64,000 nt of DNA from Lachnospiraceae bacterium C1.1 (lineage in GTDB: Bacteria > Bacillota > Clostridia > Lachnospirales > Lachnospiraceae): positions 2,801,501 to 2,865,500 of the forward strand of contig JAUISW010000001.1 of assembly GCA_030434875.1 (NCBI GenBank), given 5' to 3'. The translations under genes and the position numbers were made by a program. Below the pieces are notes generated by a model. It did no database searches and was not told the DNA's origin. It saw only the letters and a list, made by a program, of their open reading frames with translations. Below, one piece after another: positions 41,405 through 52,200 of the stretch. Position 1 is the first letter of the stretch, and every line of letters begins with the position of its first letter.

Positions 41405-42781
41405 TTAATCTTCATCCTCTTCTTCGTCTTCCTCGTCTTCGTCTTCATCCCCATCTTCATCCTCTTCATCCTCTTCTTCCTCGTCTTCTGATTCTTCCGA
41501 AGATTCAGTTTCTTCCGAGCTTTCTGATGATTCCGATGATTCTGATGACGATGATGAAGATTCAGAATCCTTTAAGGAATCCTCTGCAGTGCCATATCCG
41601 GAATATTTTCCTGTCCAATAGAGATAGAAAACGTGATGACCTATGATCGTGCCCTTGATTCCCGGAACTATAGTCCTGAAGAAAAGGCATTCTCCGATAT
41701 TATTGGCACCCTTGAGTACTTCATCCGCTGCCTTCATACAGGTTGAATTTGCTCCCTGGGACAGAACGATTGCAAGTCGTCCCGAAGCAACCGGTTCAAA
41801 CTGATTCGACTGATAGACAACACCTGTAATAGTATCCGGGAAAGCTCCGCTCATTACTCGGTTCATGACTACCGCGCCCACCGCTATCTTACCGGCATAT
41901 GGCTCTCCTCCGGCTTCGCACTGAATGATAGCTCCCAAAAGAAGGCGCTCTCCTTCTGACCATGTAACCTCAGAAAGGCTTCTCTTCTTCATTGACTGGG
42001 ATCTTCTTGCCAGTTCTTCTTCCTGCTTTAACTGCTGCTGAAGCGTTGCGACATTGTTTTTAGCCGCAATCAGCTTTGCCTCGTATGCAAGAGCCTCTGC
42101 CTCAGCCTCCGATATTTCCCCGGCGTAGACTGTTATGGAATTCTTTGTAGCAGTAACCATCTGCTTGACTTTATCCTGCTCGGCTTTTGCATCCTCATGC
42201 AGGGCTTCAAGCTCGGCTTCTTCCTCTTCAAGCTTTTCCTTCTCAGCTGTCGTATCTGCCACAAGATCCTTATATTTTGCCAGCATACGCTGGTCATATT
42301 CATTTACTCTCTCGACATACTCAGCGCGATTAAGAAATTCACCAAAGTCTGTTGTATTTAAGAAAAGTTCAAGGTAACTCTGGGTTCCCTGCTCGTATAT
42401 CGTACGTATACGTGCTTTTATAAAAGCATATTGCTCTTTTTGCTTGTCGATGGCCTCTTCCAGTCTGGATGTGGTCTCCTCAATCTCTTCCTGCTTTTCT
42501 TTTTCCTGCTCTTCTATTTCTGCTAACTTTTCCGATACCTGTGTGAGCGTGCTGTTGAGTTGATTTAAGTTGCTCTGGAGTCCACTCTGTGTATCCTTAA
42601 GGTCTGAAACCTTATCTTTTGCCGTTGATACATCTTCCTCAGCTTCTTTCTGGGCATCTTTGGCATCCTCAAGTTTCTCTGATGTCGTTTTGGCAAATGC
42701 CTCAGACAGATCCGATGATGACATTATCATCGAAACGGCTATAATAAAGACCATCACAATTCCTGTGATCTTCTTTTTCAT
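41405..42781 (-). CDS. Coiled-coil SleB/CwlJ-type cell-wall hydrolase with polyacidic tail
   Basis: The protein has 458 aa. A signal peptide (KITGIVMVFIIAVSMIMSS) is followed by a long coiled coil (~30-260, PcsB/CwlO-like heptads) and a SleB Hydrolase_2 domain (~270-385: LLLGAIIQCEAGGEPYAGK, GAVVMNRVMSG). The last ~55 residues are almost only Ser, Glu and Asp. SleB enzymes cut cortex or wall glycan; the coiled coil suggests control by FtsX or a surface partner. It overlaps rpiB by 4 nt (ATGA), so it is translationally coupled. Confidence 0.88.
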   Translation of the reverse strand: MKKKITGIVMVFIIAVSMIMSSSDLSEAFAKTTSEKLEDAKDAQKEAEEDVSTAKDKVSDLKDTQSGLQSNLNQLNSTLTQVSEKLAEIEEQEKEKQEEIEETTSRLEEAIDKQKEQYAFIKARIRTIYEQGTQSYLELFLNTTDFGEFLNRAEYVERVNEYDQRMLAKYKDLVADTTAEKEKLEEEEAELEALHEDAKAEQDKVKQMVTATKNSITVYAGEISEAEAEALAYEAKLIAAKNNVATLQQQLKQEEELARRSQSMKKRSLSEVTWSEGERLLLGAIIQCEAGGEPYAGKIAVGAVVMNRVMSGAFPDTITGVVYQSNQFEPVASGRLAIVLSQGANSTCMKAADEVLKGANNIGECLFFRTIVPGIKGTIIGHHVFYLYWTGKYSGYGTAEDSLKDSESSSSSSESSESSESSEETESSEESEDEEEEDEEDEDGDEDEDEEDEEEDED

Positions 42782-43215
42782 AGCTCGTCTATTTTACCTA
42801 TACGTCTCTTATGACGCTCCTCATTTGAAAATTCAGTGTTTAAGAAAGTATCTGTAATATCGATAGCAAGGCTCTCGCCGATAACATTTGCGCCCATTGC
42901 AAGCACATTTGCATTGTTGTGGAGTCTTGTCATCTTTGCCATGTACTCGTTTGTGCAAAGTGCGGCTCTTACACCCTTGATCCTGTTTGCGGTAATGGAA
43001 ATTCCGATACCTGTAGAACAGATAACTATACCATAATCCACTTCTCCGTTAACTACAGCATTTCCCACAGCTCTGCCGTATTCAGGATAATCGCAGGATT
43101 CCTCGGAATATGTTCCCATATCCTTAACCTCATAACCGCCTTCTTTAAGATGATCTATTAAAGCAGCTTTGAGCTTGAATCCGCCGTGATCGCTTCCAAT
43201 TGCTATTGATGCCAT
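42778..43215 (-). CDS. rpiB: Ribose 5-phosphate isomerase B
   Basis: The protein has 145 aa and interconverts ribose 5-P and ribulose 5-P. IAIGSDHGGFKLK, DYPEYG, GIVICSTGIGISITANRIKG and NANVLAMGANVIG are the RpiB motifs, with the catalytic Cys in ICSTGIG. SD AGGGAGG precedes the ATG. It sits between sua5 and the SleB gene in one minus-strand unit. Confidence 0.95.
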   Translation of the reverse strand: MASIAIGSDHGGFKLKAALIDHLKEGGYEVKDMGTYSEESCDYPEYGRAVGNAVVNGEVDYGIVICSTGIGISITANRIKGVRAALCTNEYMAKMTRLHNNANVLAMGANVIGESLAIDITDTFLNTEFSNEERHKRRIGKIDEL

Positions 43216-43262
43216 TTTTAAATTACCTCCCTGGAACTTCTTTCCTCTTTTTCTTTGTCAGT

Positions 43263-44318
43263 TCATGCCTTAACTATTTTATGTCCCGCCGCTCTTATGA
43301 GGCGGTTCATTATTGCCATTCCCATTCTCGGTGTATCAAAAGCTTCGGTATAAATGACAGAAACTTCGAGCTCATCAAGTTCCCTCAATACAGAAAAGAG
43401 GTTATGAGCTATTGATTCCTCATCATTTCTCGAACCGACGTCTTTTATTATATCACAATTATATAAATCTTTCGTCTCGTCTGATGCAATTACTGCAACT
43501 TTTTCTCCCTTCTTTTCTGCTTCTTCTGTGAGAGAATTTATTTTTTCCGTTACAGCCTTTTCATCGCCCTCTACTATGTATAATTCACCCTTTGGCGCAT
43601 AGTGCTTGTATTTCATTCCAGGTGCCTTCGGATGTGCTGATGCGTCCATGACACCGCCGATCGAAGGATCGACCTCTATCTTTCCCAAGACCTCTTCCAG
43701 CATTTCTATATTTATATAACCGGGTCTTAAAAGACAAGGTGTTTCAGAAGTCATATCAACTATCGTGGATTCTATGCCTATTCCCACGGCACCGCCGTCT
43801 ATGATAAGGGCTATTTCACCCTTCATGTCGTTTAATACATGTTCTGCGGTTGTACAGCTTGGTCTTCCGGATTTATTGGCGCTTGGAGCTGCAATATAAC
43901 CGCCAGAAGCCCTGATAAACTCCCTCGAGATTTCATTTACAGGCATCCTGACTGCTACCGTATCAAGGCCTCCGCTGGTTTCATAAGGGACTATATCTGA
44001 TTTCTTAAAAACCATTGTAAGGGGACCCGGCCAGTATTTTTCTGCTAAAGCCTTTGCTCCCTCAGGCACTTCCCTTACTATCTTATCAAGAGCCTCTATA
44101 TCCGCTATATGAACTATAAGCGGATTATCCGAAGGACGTCCCTTTGCCGCATATATTTTCTTTGACGATTCTTTATTTAAGGCATCTCCCGCAAGTCCGT
44201 AGACTGTTTCGGTAGGCATAGCAACAAGGCCGCCGGCGCGTATTATATCTCCGGCCTCTTTCATCAGTTCCCTGTCTTTTTCTTCGTCACCATATGCCTT
44301 AACAACTCTTGTTTCCAA
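43263..44318 (-). CDS. sua5: L-threonylcarbamoyladenylate synthase (Sua5 type)
   Basis: The protein has 351 aa: an N-terminal YrdC domain (MPTETVYGLAGDALN, KGRPSDNPLIVHI, RMPVNEISREFI, APSANKSGRPSCT) and a C-terminal Sua5 domain (APGMKYKHYAPKGELYIVEG). It makes threonylcarbamoyl-AMP for the t6A37 tRNA modification. Length fits the two-domain type. It lies 23 nt after the GH18 gene and 47 nt before rpiB. Confidence 0.95.
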   Translation of the reverse strand: METRVVKAYGDEEKDRELMKEAGDIIRAGGLVAMPTETVYGLAGDALNKESSKKIYAAKGRPSDNPLIVHIADIEALDKIVREVPEGAKALAEKYWPGPLTMVFKKSDIVPYETSGGLDTVAVRMPVNEISREFIRASGGYIAAPSANKSGRPSCTTAEHVLNDMKGEIALIIDGGAVGIGIESTIVDMTSETPCLLRPGYINIEMLEEVLGKIEVDPSIGGVMDASAHPKAPGMKYKHYAPKGELYIVEGDEKAVTEKINSLTEEAEKKGEKVAVIASDETKDLYNCDIIKDVGSRNDEESIAHNLFSVLRELDELEVSVIYTEAFDTPRMGMAIMNRLIRAAGHKIVKA

Positions 44319-44341
44319 AATCTGCTTCCTTTACTGCTGTT

Positions 44342-46135
44342 TTATTTCAGCCATTCATTCACTGCATCCCATACGCCTGATTCATCAAATCCCAGACGCC
44401 AGAAGGCTACACCTTCAAGCTCATATTTTTTCATGATATCGAGCTTTGCCTTTATCGAGTCAAGATCCTCGAGCCATACCTGATGGCTGCCGCTTCCGTC
44501 CTCTCCGTAATAATAATTGTATCCGCTGCTCTCATCCCAGGAACCTTCCAGAGAATGATTTGCAACAAAGGCTGATGCATCGCTCATGCCAACTGCCTGA
44601 GAATTAAGAGTTCCGTCCTTTGTAGTCCAGATCCTCGTATAAAGCGGGATTGCGTTTATTACCTTTGATTTATCTACATCTTCGAGGGTCTTTGCTATAC
44701 CGTCATCAACAAATGATGAAGATGCCACAGGTCCGGCTTCCTCTGATGATGTATTATATTCATCATAGCCCATGATCACCACGTAATCTGCGACTTTTCC
44801 CTGAACTTCTCTGTGATAAAGCTCTGAATATGACTTTGGTACGTAATTGTCTACCGAAAGAGCTATCGATGCCTTGCGGCATTCTATCGAAAGCTCACGT
44901 ATAAACTGTGCAAAATGAGGTCCGCTTTCAGTTGAAAGGAGCTCAAAATCGACGTTCAGTCCATCAGCGCCTACTGCTGTAACGCTGCTTACAAGCTCTG
45001 AAGCGAGCTTCTGTCTTACTGCTGTGTTTGAAAGCAGTGTGTAGCTGTCGTCCGTTGCAGCAAAATCCGATGAATTAAAATTATCGACCACCGCCCAGAC
45101 TTTTATGCCTGCATTGTGTGCCTTTGTGACATAATCGCTGCTGCAGAGGTTACTGAAGCTTCCGTCTGTTGATGTTAGAGTCAGCCAGGTCGGAGCTATT
45201 ACGTTCAGGTCTCCGGAATTTCCTATATAATCATCAATATAGCTGTTTGCCGTATCATTAAATACCTGATGCCAGCCAAGAACTATGGGCTCGTCATAAT
45301 GGATCGAGCTGTATTCAAAACTTTCTGCATTTGATGCAGGAGTTTCCTCATAATCAGTTATTTCACCAAGACGCTTATTCTCAACATATCCTAAAAGTCC
45401 GTCCTCGGTCTCCGCATAACTGTATATCTCATTGACACTTACGATCCTTAAGCTTTCGCCCTTTACGAGCTCTTTCATGCGGGTATTCTGCCTTGATGGT
45501 CCTCTTCTGAGCCATGCTTTTCTCTTAACTGTGGCCGTTTTTGCCTCTCCCCACTGATTTCTGATCACAACCCTGTAAGGATCTGTAAACAGCTCTGTTT
45601 TATCAAGATCAGTGTACTTGCTTATCAGTGTAAGCGAAATATAAGCAGTGCCGTCTTTTACTTTTAAATCGCCTGAATCTTCATTAAACACAACTGTCTC
45701 GGTCGGTGTCGAATAAAGAATATTCCCATCATTTTCGTTATAATAAAGATCACCGTTGAGCTCTGTCCTCACAAATTCATAAGGGAGATAAACCTCGCCG
45801 TTCTCCGTGATTCCCGTAGTCTCTATATATTCGTCGTTATAAAGTATTCCTACTTCATCTTCTTCATCTATCGAAAACAGAGCCTCTATATCTGTCGGCT
45901 CCGTATTTGTTCCTATATCATCAAAAACTCCGGATTTAACAGCAGCTACTCCTGCGATTATCACAGCAATGATTATGAAAAAACTGATCCAGAGTCCTGC
46001 CGGGATCTTAAATCCCTTTTCTTTTCGCTCTTTTCTTCTCCTTCTGCGGTTTTTAAAGTCCTTAATTCTTTCGTCTATTTCAAAATCCTTGTCAAGGCCA
46101 TTGTCTTTGTCAGAATTATCAGTTCTTAATTTCAT
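44342..46135 (-). CDS. Membrane-anchored GH18 hydrolase (SleL/YdhD-like)
   Basis: The protein has 597 aa. A basic cytoplasmic N-terminus (~1-45) is followed by one membrane segment (GLWISFFIIIAVIIAGVAAV), an extracellular copper-amine-oxidase-N-like domain, an SH3 domain (~205-260) and a GH18 barrel with ADGLNVDFELLS, the DxxxDxE catalytic strand. Such proteins are N-acetylglucosaminidases acting on peptidoglycan or cortex. It is probably the first gene of the unit with sua5, rpiB and the SleB gene, which hints at a shared wall/spore role for the two hydrolases. Confidence 0.9.
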   Translation of the reverse strand: MKLRTDNSDKDNGLDKDFEIDERIKDFKNRRRRRKERKEKGFKIPAGLWISFFIIIAVIIAGVAAVKSGVFDDIGTNTEPTDIEALFSIDEEDEVGILYNDEYIETTGITENGEVYLPYEFVRTELNGDLYYNENDGNILYSTPTETVVFNEDSGDLKVKDGTAYISLTLISKYTDLDKTELFTDPYRVVIRNQWGEAKTATVKRKAWLRRGPSRQNTRMKELVKGESLRIVSVNEIYSYAETEDGLLGYVENKRLGEITDYEETPASNAESFEYSSIHYDEPIVLGWHQVFNDTANSYIDDYIGNSGDLNVIAPTWLTLTSTDGSFSNLCSSDYVTKAHNAGIKVWAVVDNFNSSDFAATDDSYTLLSNTAVRQKLASELVSSVTAVGADGLNVDFELLSTESGPHFAQFIRELSIECRKASIALSVDNYVPKSYSELYHREVQGKVADYVVIMGYDEYNTSSEEAGPVASSSFVDDGIAKTLEDVDKSKVINAIPLYTRIWTTKDGTLNSQAVGMSDASAFVANHSLEGSWDESSGYNYYYGEDGSGSHQVWLEDLDSIKAKLDIMKKYELEGVAFWRLGFDESGVWDAVNEWLK

Positions 46136-46217
46136 AAAATTTAATCCTTCTATATATTAATACGTTTGTACCCTACAAATTTTCAGTATACCATAAGCCT
46201 CTTCTTTTTTAAATCTG

Positions 46218-46247
46218 AAAAACCTCCGGGAGAATATCTCCCGGAGG
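46218..46247 (-). terminator. Terminator of the pectate lyase gene
   Basis: CCTCCGGGAGA-ATA-TCTCCCGGAGG is a perfect 11-bp stem; on the minus strand it is followed by TTTTT just after the gene stop at 46262. Confidence 0.88.
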
Positions 46248-46261
46248 CCAATTCTTAAAGG

Positions 46262-49200
46262 TTATTCTGACTTAGCAATTGTAAATTTGAATCTCTTTGT
46301 TCCGCTGTAGTTTCCAATACCCTTTATCAGCACTGAAGCGCTCTTTCCAACCTTGGTGTTGTTCTTGTAGCTGCCTTCAACGATTTCATAATCTGTGCCG
46401 TATGTAAGTGCTACACCGTTAAGCTTAACCTTTCCGGAAAGATCTGTAGATGTAAGCTCAACCGGCATTCCGGTATAAGTCTTTGTGATGGTTGAAACCT
46501 CAGCATAGTTTACTGTTACTCTGGGGTTACGAACTCTGTACACGATCTTGAGTCTTCCGGCATAGTCGCCCTTACCGTAAATTTCAACAGAAGCATGTCC
46601 CTTCTTTGTAAGACCGGTATATGTTGTGTCATCTACGTCAAAGTCTGTACCATAGTTAAGGTATGTCTTGCCGATCTTAATCCTTGAGATATAATTGCCA
46701 TCGCTGTCTGTTGTGTAGAACTCGTTCTTGCTCTTGTCTGTCTTGTTGATCTGGATCATTACGTCCTTCTCATCAATTACAGTATCGCTGTTTACGTTTG
46801 TTTCAAGGTATTTATCAGGGAAGCTTGTATATGTAGCATTGTTCAAAAGCTGCTTACTTGATCCTACTACCTTGTAAGTTACATCATATGAACCTGTGTA
46901 GTTGCCTGCCTTATTTGTTGCAGTTACTCTTGCGATGATGCTGTCACCGCTTACAACGAGGTTCTTCTGATTTCCAAGTGCTGTAAATGCATTTGCATCA
47001 GCTACTGAATTGAGATAGTACTCTACGCTGTAATCTTTTCTTGAGCTGAGTGCATTTCCTCTCTGATCAAGTACTTTTACAAATGACTTGTAGCTGCTGA
47101 GTTTAGCATTCTTCTTGTAGCATACATCATTTACCTTGTAGGTGATTCCTTCAGCAGTATCACCATTCATATAAGCTGCAAGATCTGTAGGATTGATCGT
47201 AAACTTAACTTCGATATTTCCCTTGAGACCACGCATACCCTTGATAACTGCTGTAGGTGCCTTGCTGTCTGATGCATTTGCAACCTTTGTGTTGTTCTTA
47301 TAGCTTACTCTGTAATCCTTGTTCTTGACCATTGTATGTCCGCCAACTGTAAGGACAATCTCAGGTCTTGTTCCACGCATTGTGTAGCATGCGGATACTG
47401 TTGATACTCCGGATGCGTCTACGCAGTCGCTGCTTCCGCCAACGATCTTGTCGCTGTCTGTTGCGATGTCATAAGCCTGGATCTTGAACTTGTGGCTTAC
47501 TGCACCGGTGTAATCCTTGATACCCTTAATCTTAACGCTTGCCGTACCTGCCTTGCTGTTTCCTTTGTAAACAAGCTTGTAGTCTTTATTCTTAGTAAGT
47601 TTGATGCCGTTTACATATACCTTAAGTGAGCCAATTGTAATAGGACTTCCCTTATAGGTTGCAGGATTAGATGTTGTGTAAGTAATTCCATCCAGAGATA
47701 CAGTTGAGGAGTTGAGCTTTCCTCCCTTGATCTTGAATTTCTTTACCTTTGTTCCTACATATACAGTACCTGTACCCTTGATAGTAACTGTTGCTGTTCC
47801 GATCTCTACGTTGTTGCCGTAAGTTACTGTGTAGTCAGTACCTTCTGTAAGAAGCTGTTTCTTGTACTTAACTGTTATTGCAGGCTTGATCTCGCTTCCT
47901 GTGTAATACTGTGTCTTGATGGAAGAGATCTTTGCCTTCTTCATCATTACATGTGTCTTATCGTTCTTGTCTAAAAGTGTTTCTGTTACAGTTCTGCTGC
48001 CTGTGAAGTTTCCTCCTTCAACTGAAGCCATAACGATATCATAGCTTCCTGCTGATGTATAATCGCCTGAAGATGTGTAGCTTAAGGTATAATCTGTGCC
48101 TGCCTTAAGAGTCTTTCCATTGTAAGTAGCTGCTGGCTCAAGCTTCTTAACCTTGCCGTTTGCATATTCTACAGGCTCTTCTACTGCGATATCATCAGAA
48201 CTTAAATCCTTAGGCTGGATATCAAAGGTCTTTGTGTAGCTTCCCTTGTATGTACCCTTGCCCTTGATAACGATCGTAGGAGCGTCATTGTTGCTGTAAG
48301 CACTGTCAGATGCAAGATATGCATTCTTATTATGTCTGAAGCTTAATGTATAATCTGTACCTTCTTCAAGTCTTGTAGTTCCCATGTAAACGTGAACTTC
48401 AGGCTCTACTGCCTTACCTGTGTAGTAAACGTCCTCATTGAGATCAGCGATCCATAAACCATACTCATTGTAGTCAGCTGAATCTACGTCAGCAGAATCT
48501 ACACCTGATGAATCTGAGGTATCATTTGAACCTCTGTCAATTGTTCCGTCCGTCTCTTCACCGATAGTGATGCTGCTTGAAGCTGTTCCTCCAAGGCATG
48601 TATCAGGAGCATATGCCTTAGCTTCATCTGTAAGCTCAAGATATCCGTCAACATCAAGGACACCTGTGCTTGTTCTTGCGATTCCTCCGTCAAGAACCTT
48701 ATCGGTATCAAGACTTACGAACCAGTCATCCTCTACTGCAACTCCGTCAGAGTTCATTGAATACTCTGTTGAAACATCAGAGTTGTAAAGGAATGTTGAT
48801 GAGTTAAGATATTTGCTTGTATCCTGTGATCCTACAGGTGCTAACTGATCCTTTACTCCGGGATACTCTTTTCTGAAGGAAATAATACCCTCAGCAAGGA
48901 AATCTGTGTTTGAAGCGTTCTTTGTGTAGAATGCTACGTTGTAGCCTTCGTTATCGAATGCTACTGAATCATAAAGCTGAATGTCAGGGCAGCTGTTTGA
49001 ATCAAAGCCCTTTGCCTTATTTGCAAATGCAAGTGAATTCTTTAATGTATGATAACCTGTGATAGATGTACCACCCATCTTGAATCCGTTACCGTTACCT
49101 GCATCTGTCTCTGTTCCGTCAAGGTCAAGTGAACCATTCTTTAAGAGAACATAACCATTCTTATAAGCAATACTGTTCTGAATTACAACCTGTCCGATCT

Positions 49201-52200
49201 GGCCTGACTCTGATTTAGCGTAGAGATCCCAACCATCATCGGCATTGTAAGCTGCGATACATCCGTCAAATACGTTGCCTGCGCCTACTGTAAGCTTAGC
49301 TGCAAATCCATCTGCATCCTCATAACCCGAATCAGAGTTGAGGTATGAAGTACAGTTGCGGATTGTGTTGTACTGAGGCCACTCATCCCATGTAGTATCT
49401 GAATCATACAGTCTGCTTACCTGTATACCTGTGTTTCCGTTCTTATAAGTATTGATATCCTCAAGCAAGTTATATGAACCTGAAAGCTGGATACCCTTCT
49501 GTCCATCAGAAGATTTTGTTACGTCAAATCCCTTGAACTGCCAATAGTTACCGGCCATGATAAATCCTGATGACTTTGCAACCTTACTGCAGTCGATGAT
49601 AACATTTGCATTGTTGAAAGGATCTGTTCTGTCAGGAAGATTCTCAGCGATCATTGTTATAGGTGCAGATTCTGTACCATCAACACCACGATCGATCTTA
49701 AGAGCCTTTGTGAGTTTATAAGTACCATCCTGAAGGACGATAGTCTGTCCCGGCTGAACATATTTTACTGCTGTGTAGATATCAAGCGGATCATCAGATG
49801 TACCTGTACCTGCAGCTGATCCGTCAGGTGATACATAAAGTGACTGACCTTCCTGGCCATATTTTCTCCATGTTACTGAAAGAGAGATATTTTCTGCACT
49901 GTAATCTGAAAGTACTGTGTAATCATCCGGTGCCCAGCTTGAATCCGGAACGAATGTTGCTGTATAAGTATTTACACCGATGCTGAGGGGAACTGTTGTT
50001 GAAACCTTTCCTCCCGCTGTTACATCATCAACGGATACAGTGTCCTTAAGTACTACTGAACCTGCGCTGTCACGAACAGTTACTGTTCCTCTCCAGTTTG
50101 CGCAGAATGTCATGTTGTAGTTAGAGCTGTTTGCTGTTGAGCCTGACTGGAACTCATAGGTAGGAGTTATAGTCTCGATCTCACGCTCTTCAGCCTCTGA
50201 ATCTTCATCCTTTGCAACTGTTGTGTAGCTGATGTCGCTGAATGTGATATTTGCATTTCTTGCAGCGAAGAATCCGATGTAAACCTTATCGCTGTCGATC
50301 TGGCTCAGAGCCTCTGTATCATAGTATTTCTTAGTTGTTGTGTTTCCGTCCTCGTCTGTGTAGCTTACGAAGTAACCTGTGTTGTTCTTCTGGATCGATA
50401 ACTTAAGATCTGTGATATGATCAATTGTTATCGGGCTCATGCTCTCTTCGTTCTCGCAGTTACCGATGATATTGTAGTTCTTACCGCCGATATATCCGCG
50501 TTCCGGAGCACTTGTCTCAAGTGTTGTTGTAGATGTTACAAACTTGGAAGGGATTGTTGCACCGTTTGCAAGTTCCTCAAGACCTGATGCATCCACACCG
50601 GTTCTTGCAAGTGAGCCGATACCAAGTCTCATTGAATATTTAGGAGACTCTGTATCATCTGTAACTTCACCGTCTGCATAGTTATATTCAATCTTTGAAG
50701 AAATAGCCATGTAGGAGTTATTCCAGAAATCAGCACCGTCGCCGTACTCTCCGATTGAGTCAGATGCCATAAGTCCGAAACCTTCCTGGCCGTTTGAATA
50801 TTTCCAGTTGTTTACGTGAGCATTTGCTTCAAGTGTGAAGTTCGTTGTATCAGGATCTACTGTTGTGTAGTAGAATGCAAGTCCGTCAGTTGAATTAGGA
50901 ACGATCTTACCTGCTCCGCCTTCTGAGAATACTGTTACTTCACCGTCGTTTGCATTTCCTTCATAACCGTCTTTTGTTGTTGAAATAGATGCACCGTAGG
51001 TTGTGAATCCCCACTCGATCTCTTCCTCAGACTTAACTGTTGCTGTGATGGAAGATGCCTCTGATTTCTCGCTTCCTCTCAATGCATAAGCAAGAAATGT
51101 GTAATCAGATCCAACTGTAAGTCCTTCAAATGTTGCGCTTAATGTATCTGCATCATTTGTAACGCTGTCAACAACTGTTGTAAGATCGGATGAAAGATAA
51201 GCTTCTACAAGATAGCCTGTAGCTTCATCAACATCACCATACTTAACTTCTACCGAGCCGTTACCTTTGTTTGTTGCGGATGCGATAGCAGGTGTTCCGA
51301 GCGGAAGGAGGAAATCAACGGCTGCGCTTGTCTCGCCGGACTTTTCTTCTGTCTCGTCATCTCTTGAAAGTACAGGTGTGAAGTAATACTTGCCTGATGC
51401 TTCAGGTGTGAAGCTGAATGAATAGCTTGTACCCTCTTTTATTGATTTCTGGCTCTCTACAACGTTTCCGGAAACATCTGTCATATTAACGACAAGCTTG
51501 TCACCGCCTTCAGTCTCAGAAATAACTGCATCAACGTTAACCACGATGTTGCTTTCTGACTGCTCTGCAGATGTGATCGAAGGAGCTGCAACGTCTGACC
51601 ATGCTGTTACAGGATCAACGTATGTAGAACCGTTATTATCATGTACTTCTACTTTGAAAATGTAGTTATTTGCACCGGTATTACCAAGGTAATATGTGCC
51701 GGCTTCAGGGATCTCCAAAGTTGTTACCGGAGCCATCTCATCCTTTACAGCGATGGTATCGGATGCTGCAACAACATCTCCATCCTCATCAAGGATGCTG
51801 ATTCCGCTTTCTGTAGCGGAAGATGAGATCCACCAAACTGTTGCTGTACCATAGTCAGCTGTTGTGAACTTAATAGCGTTCTGTGAAGTTGACATGGTAT
51901 TTCTGAAGTTAAGTCTCTTTGTAGATGTCCATTCATCTTCGAAAGTCTTGCTCTTCTCGTCTACTGATGAATTCTTGGCATCTGTTCCGTAATAGATAAC
52001 TTCGAATGCGTCATCTGTTCCGGCAGTCTCAACTGTACCCTTTTCTTTTTCTCCGGTCTCAAGATCTCCTGCATCAAGAGTGTAATCCTTTGCCAGATCT
52101 TCATCCGAAGAATCGCTTTCCTTTTCGTAGGTCTGCTCTGTTGTGATCGTATAAAGTCTTGTTGCTCTGTTGTAATCCTCGTTATAAGGTGAAACAAGGG

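Noticed and set aside
46262..46400. LPXTG sorting signal on the pectate lyase
   Set aside because: The C-terminus ends in a repeat module (FKFTIAKSE) with no LPXTG, hydrophobic stretch or basic tail.
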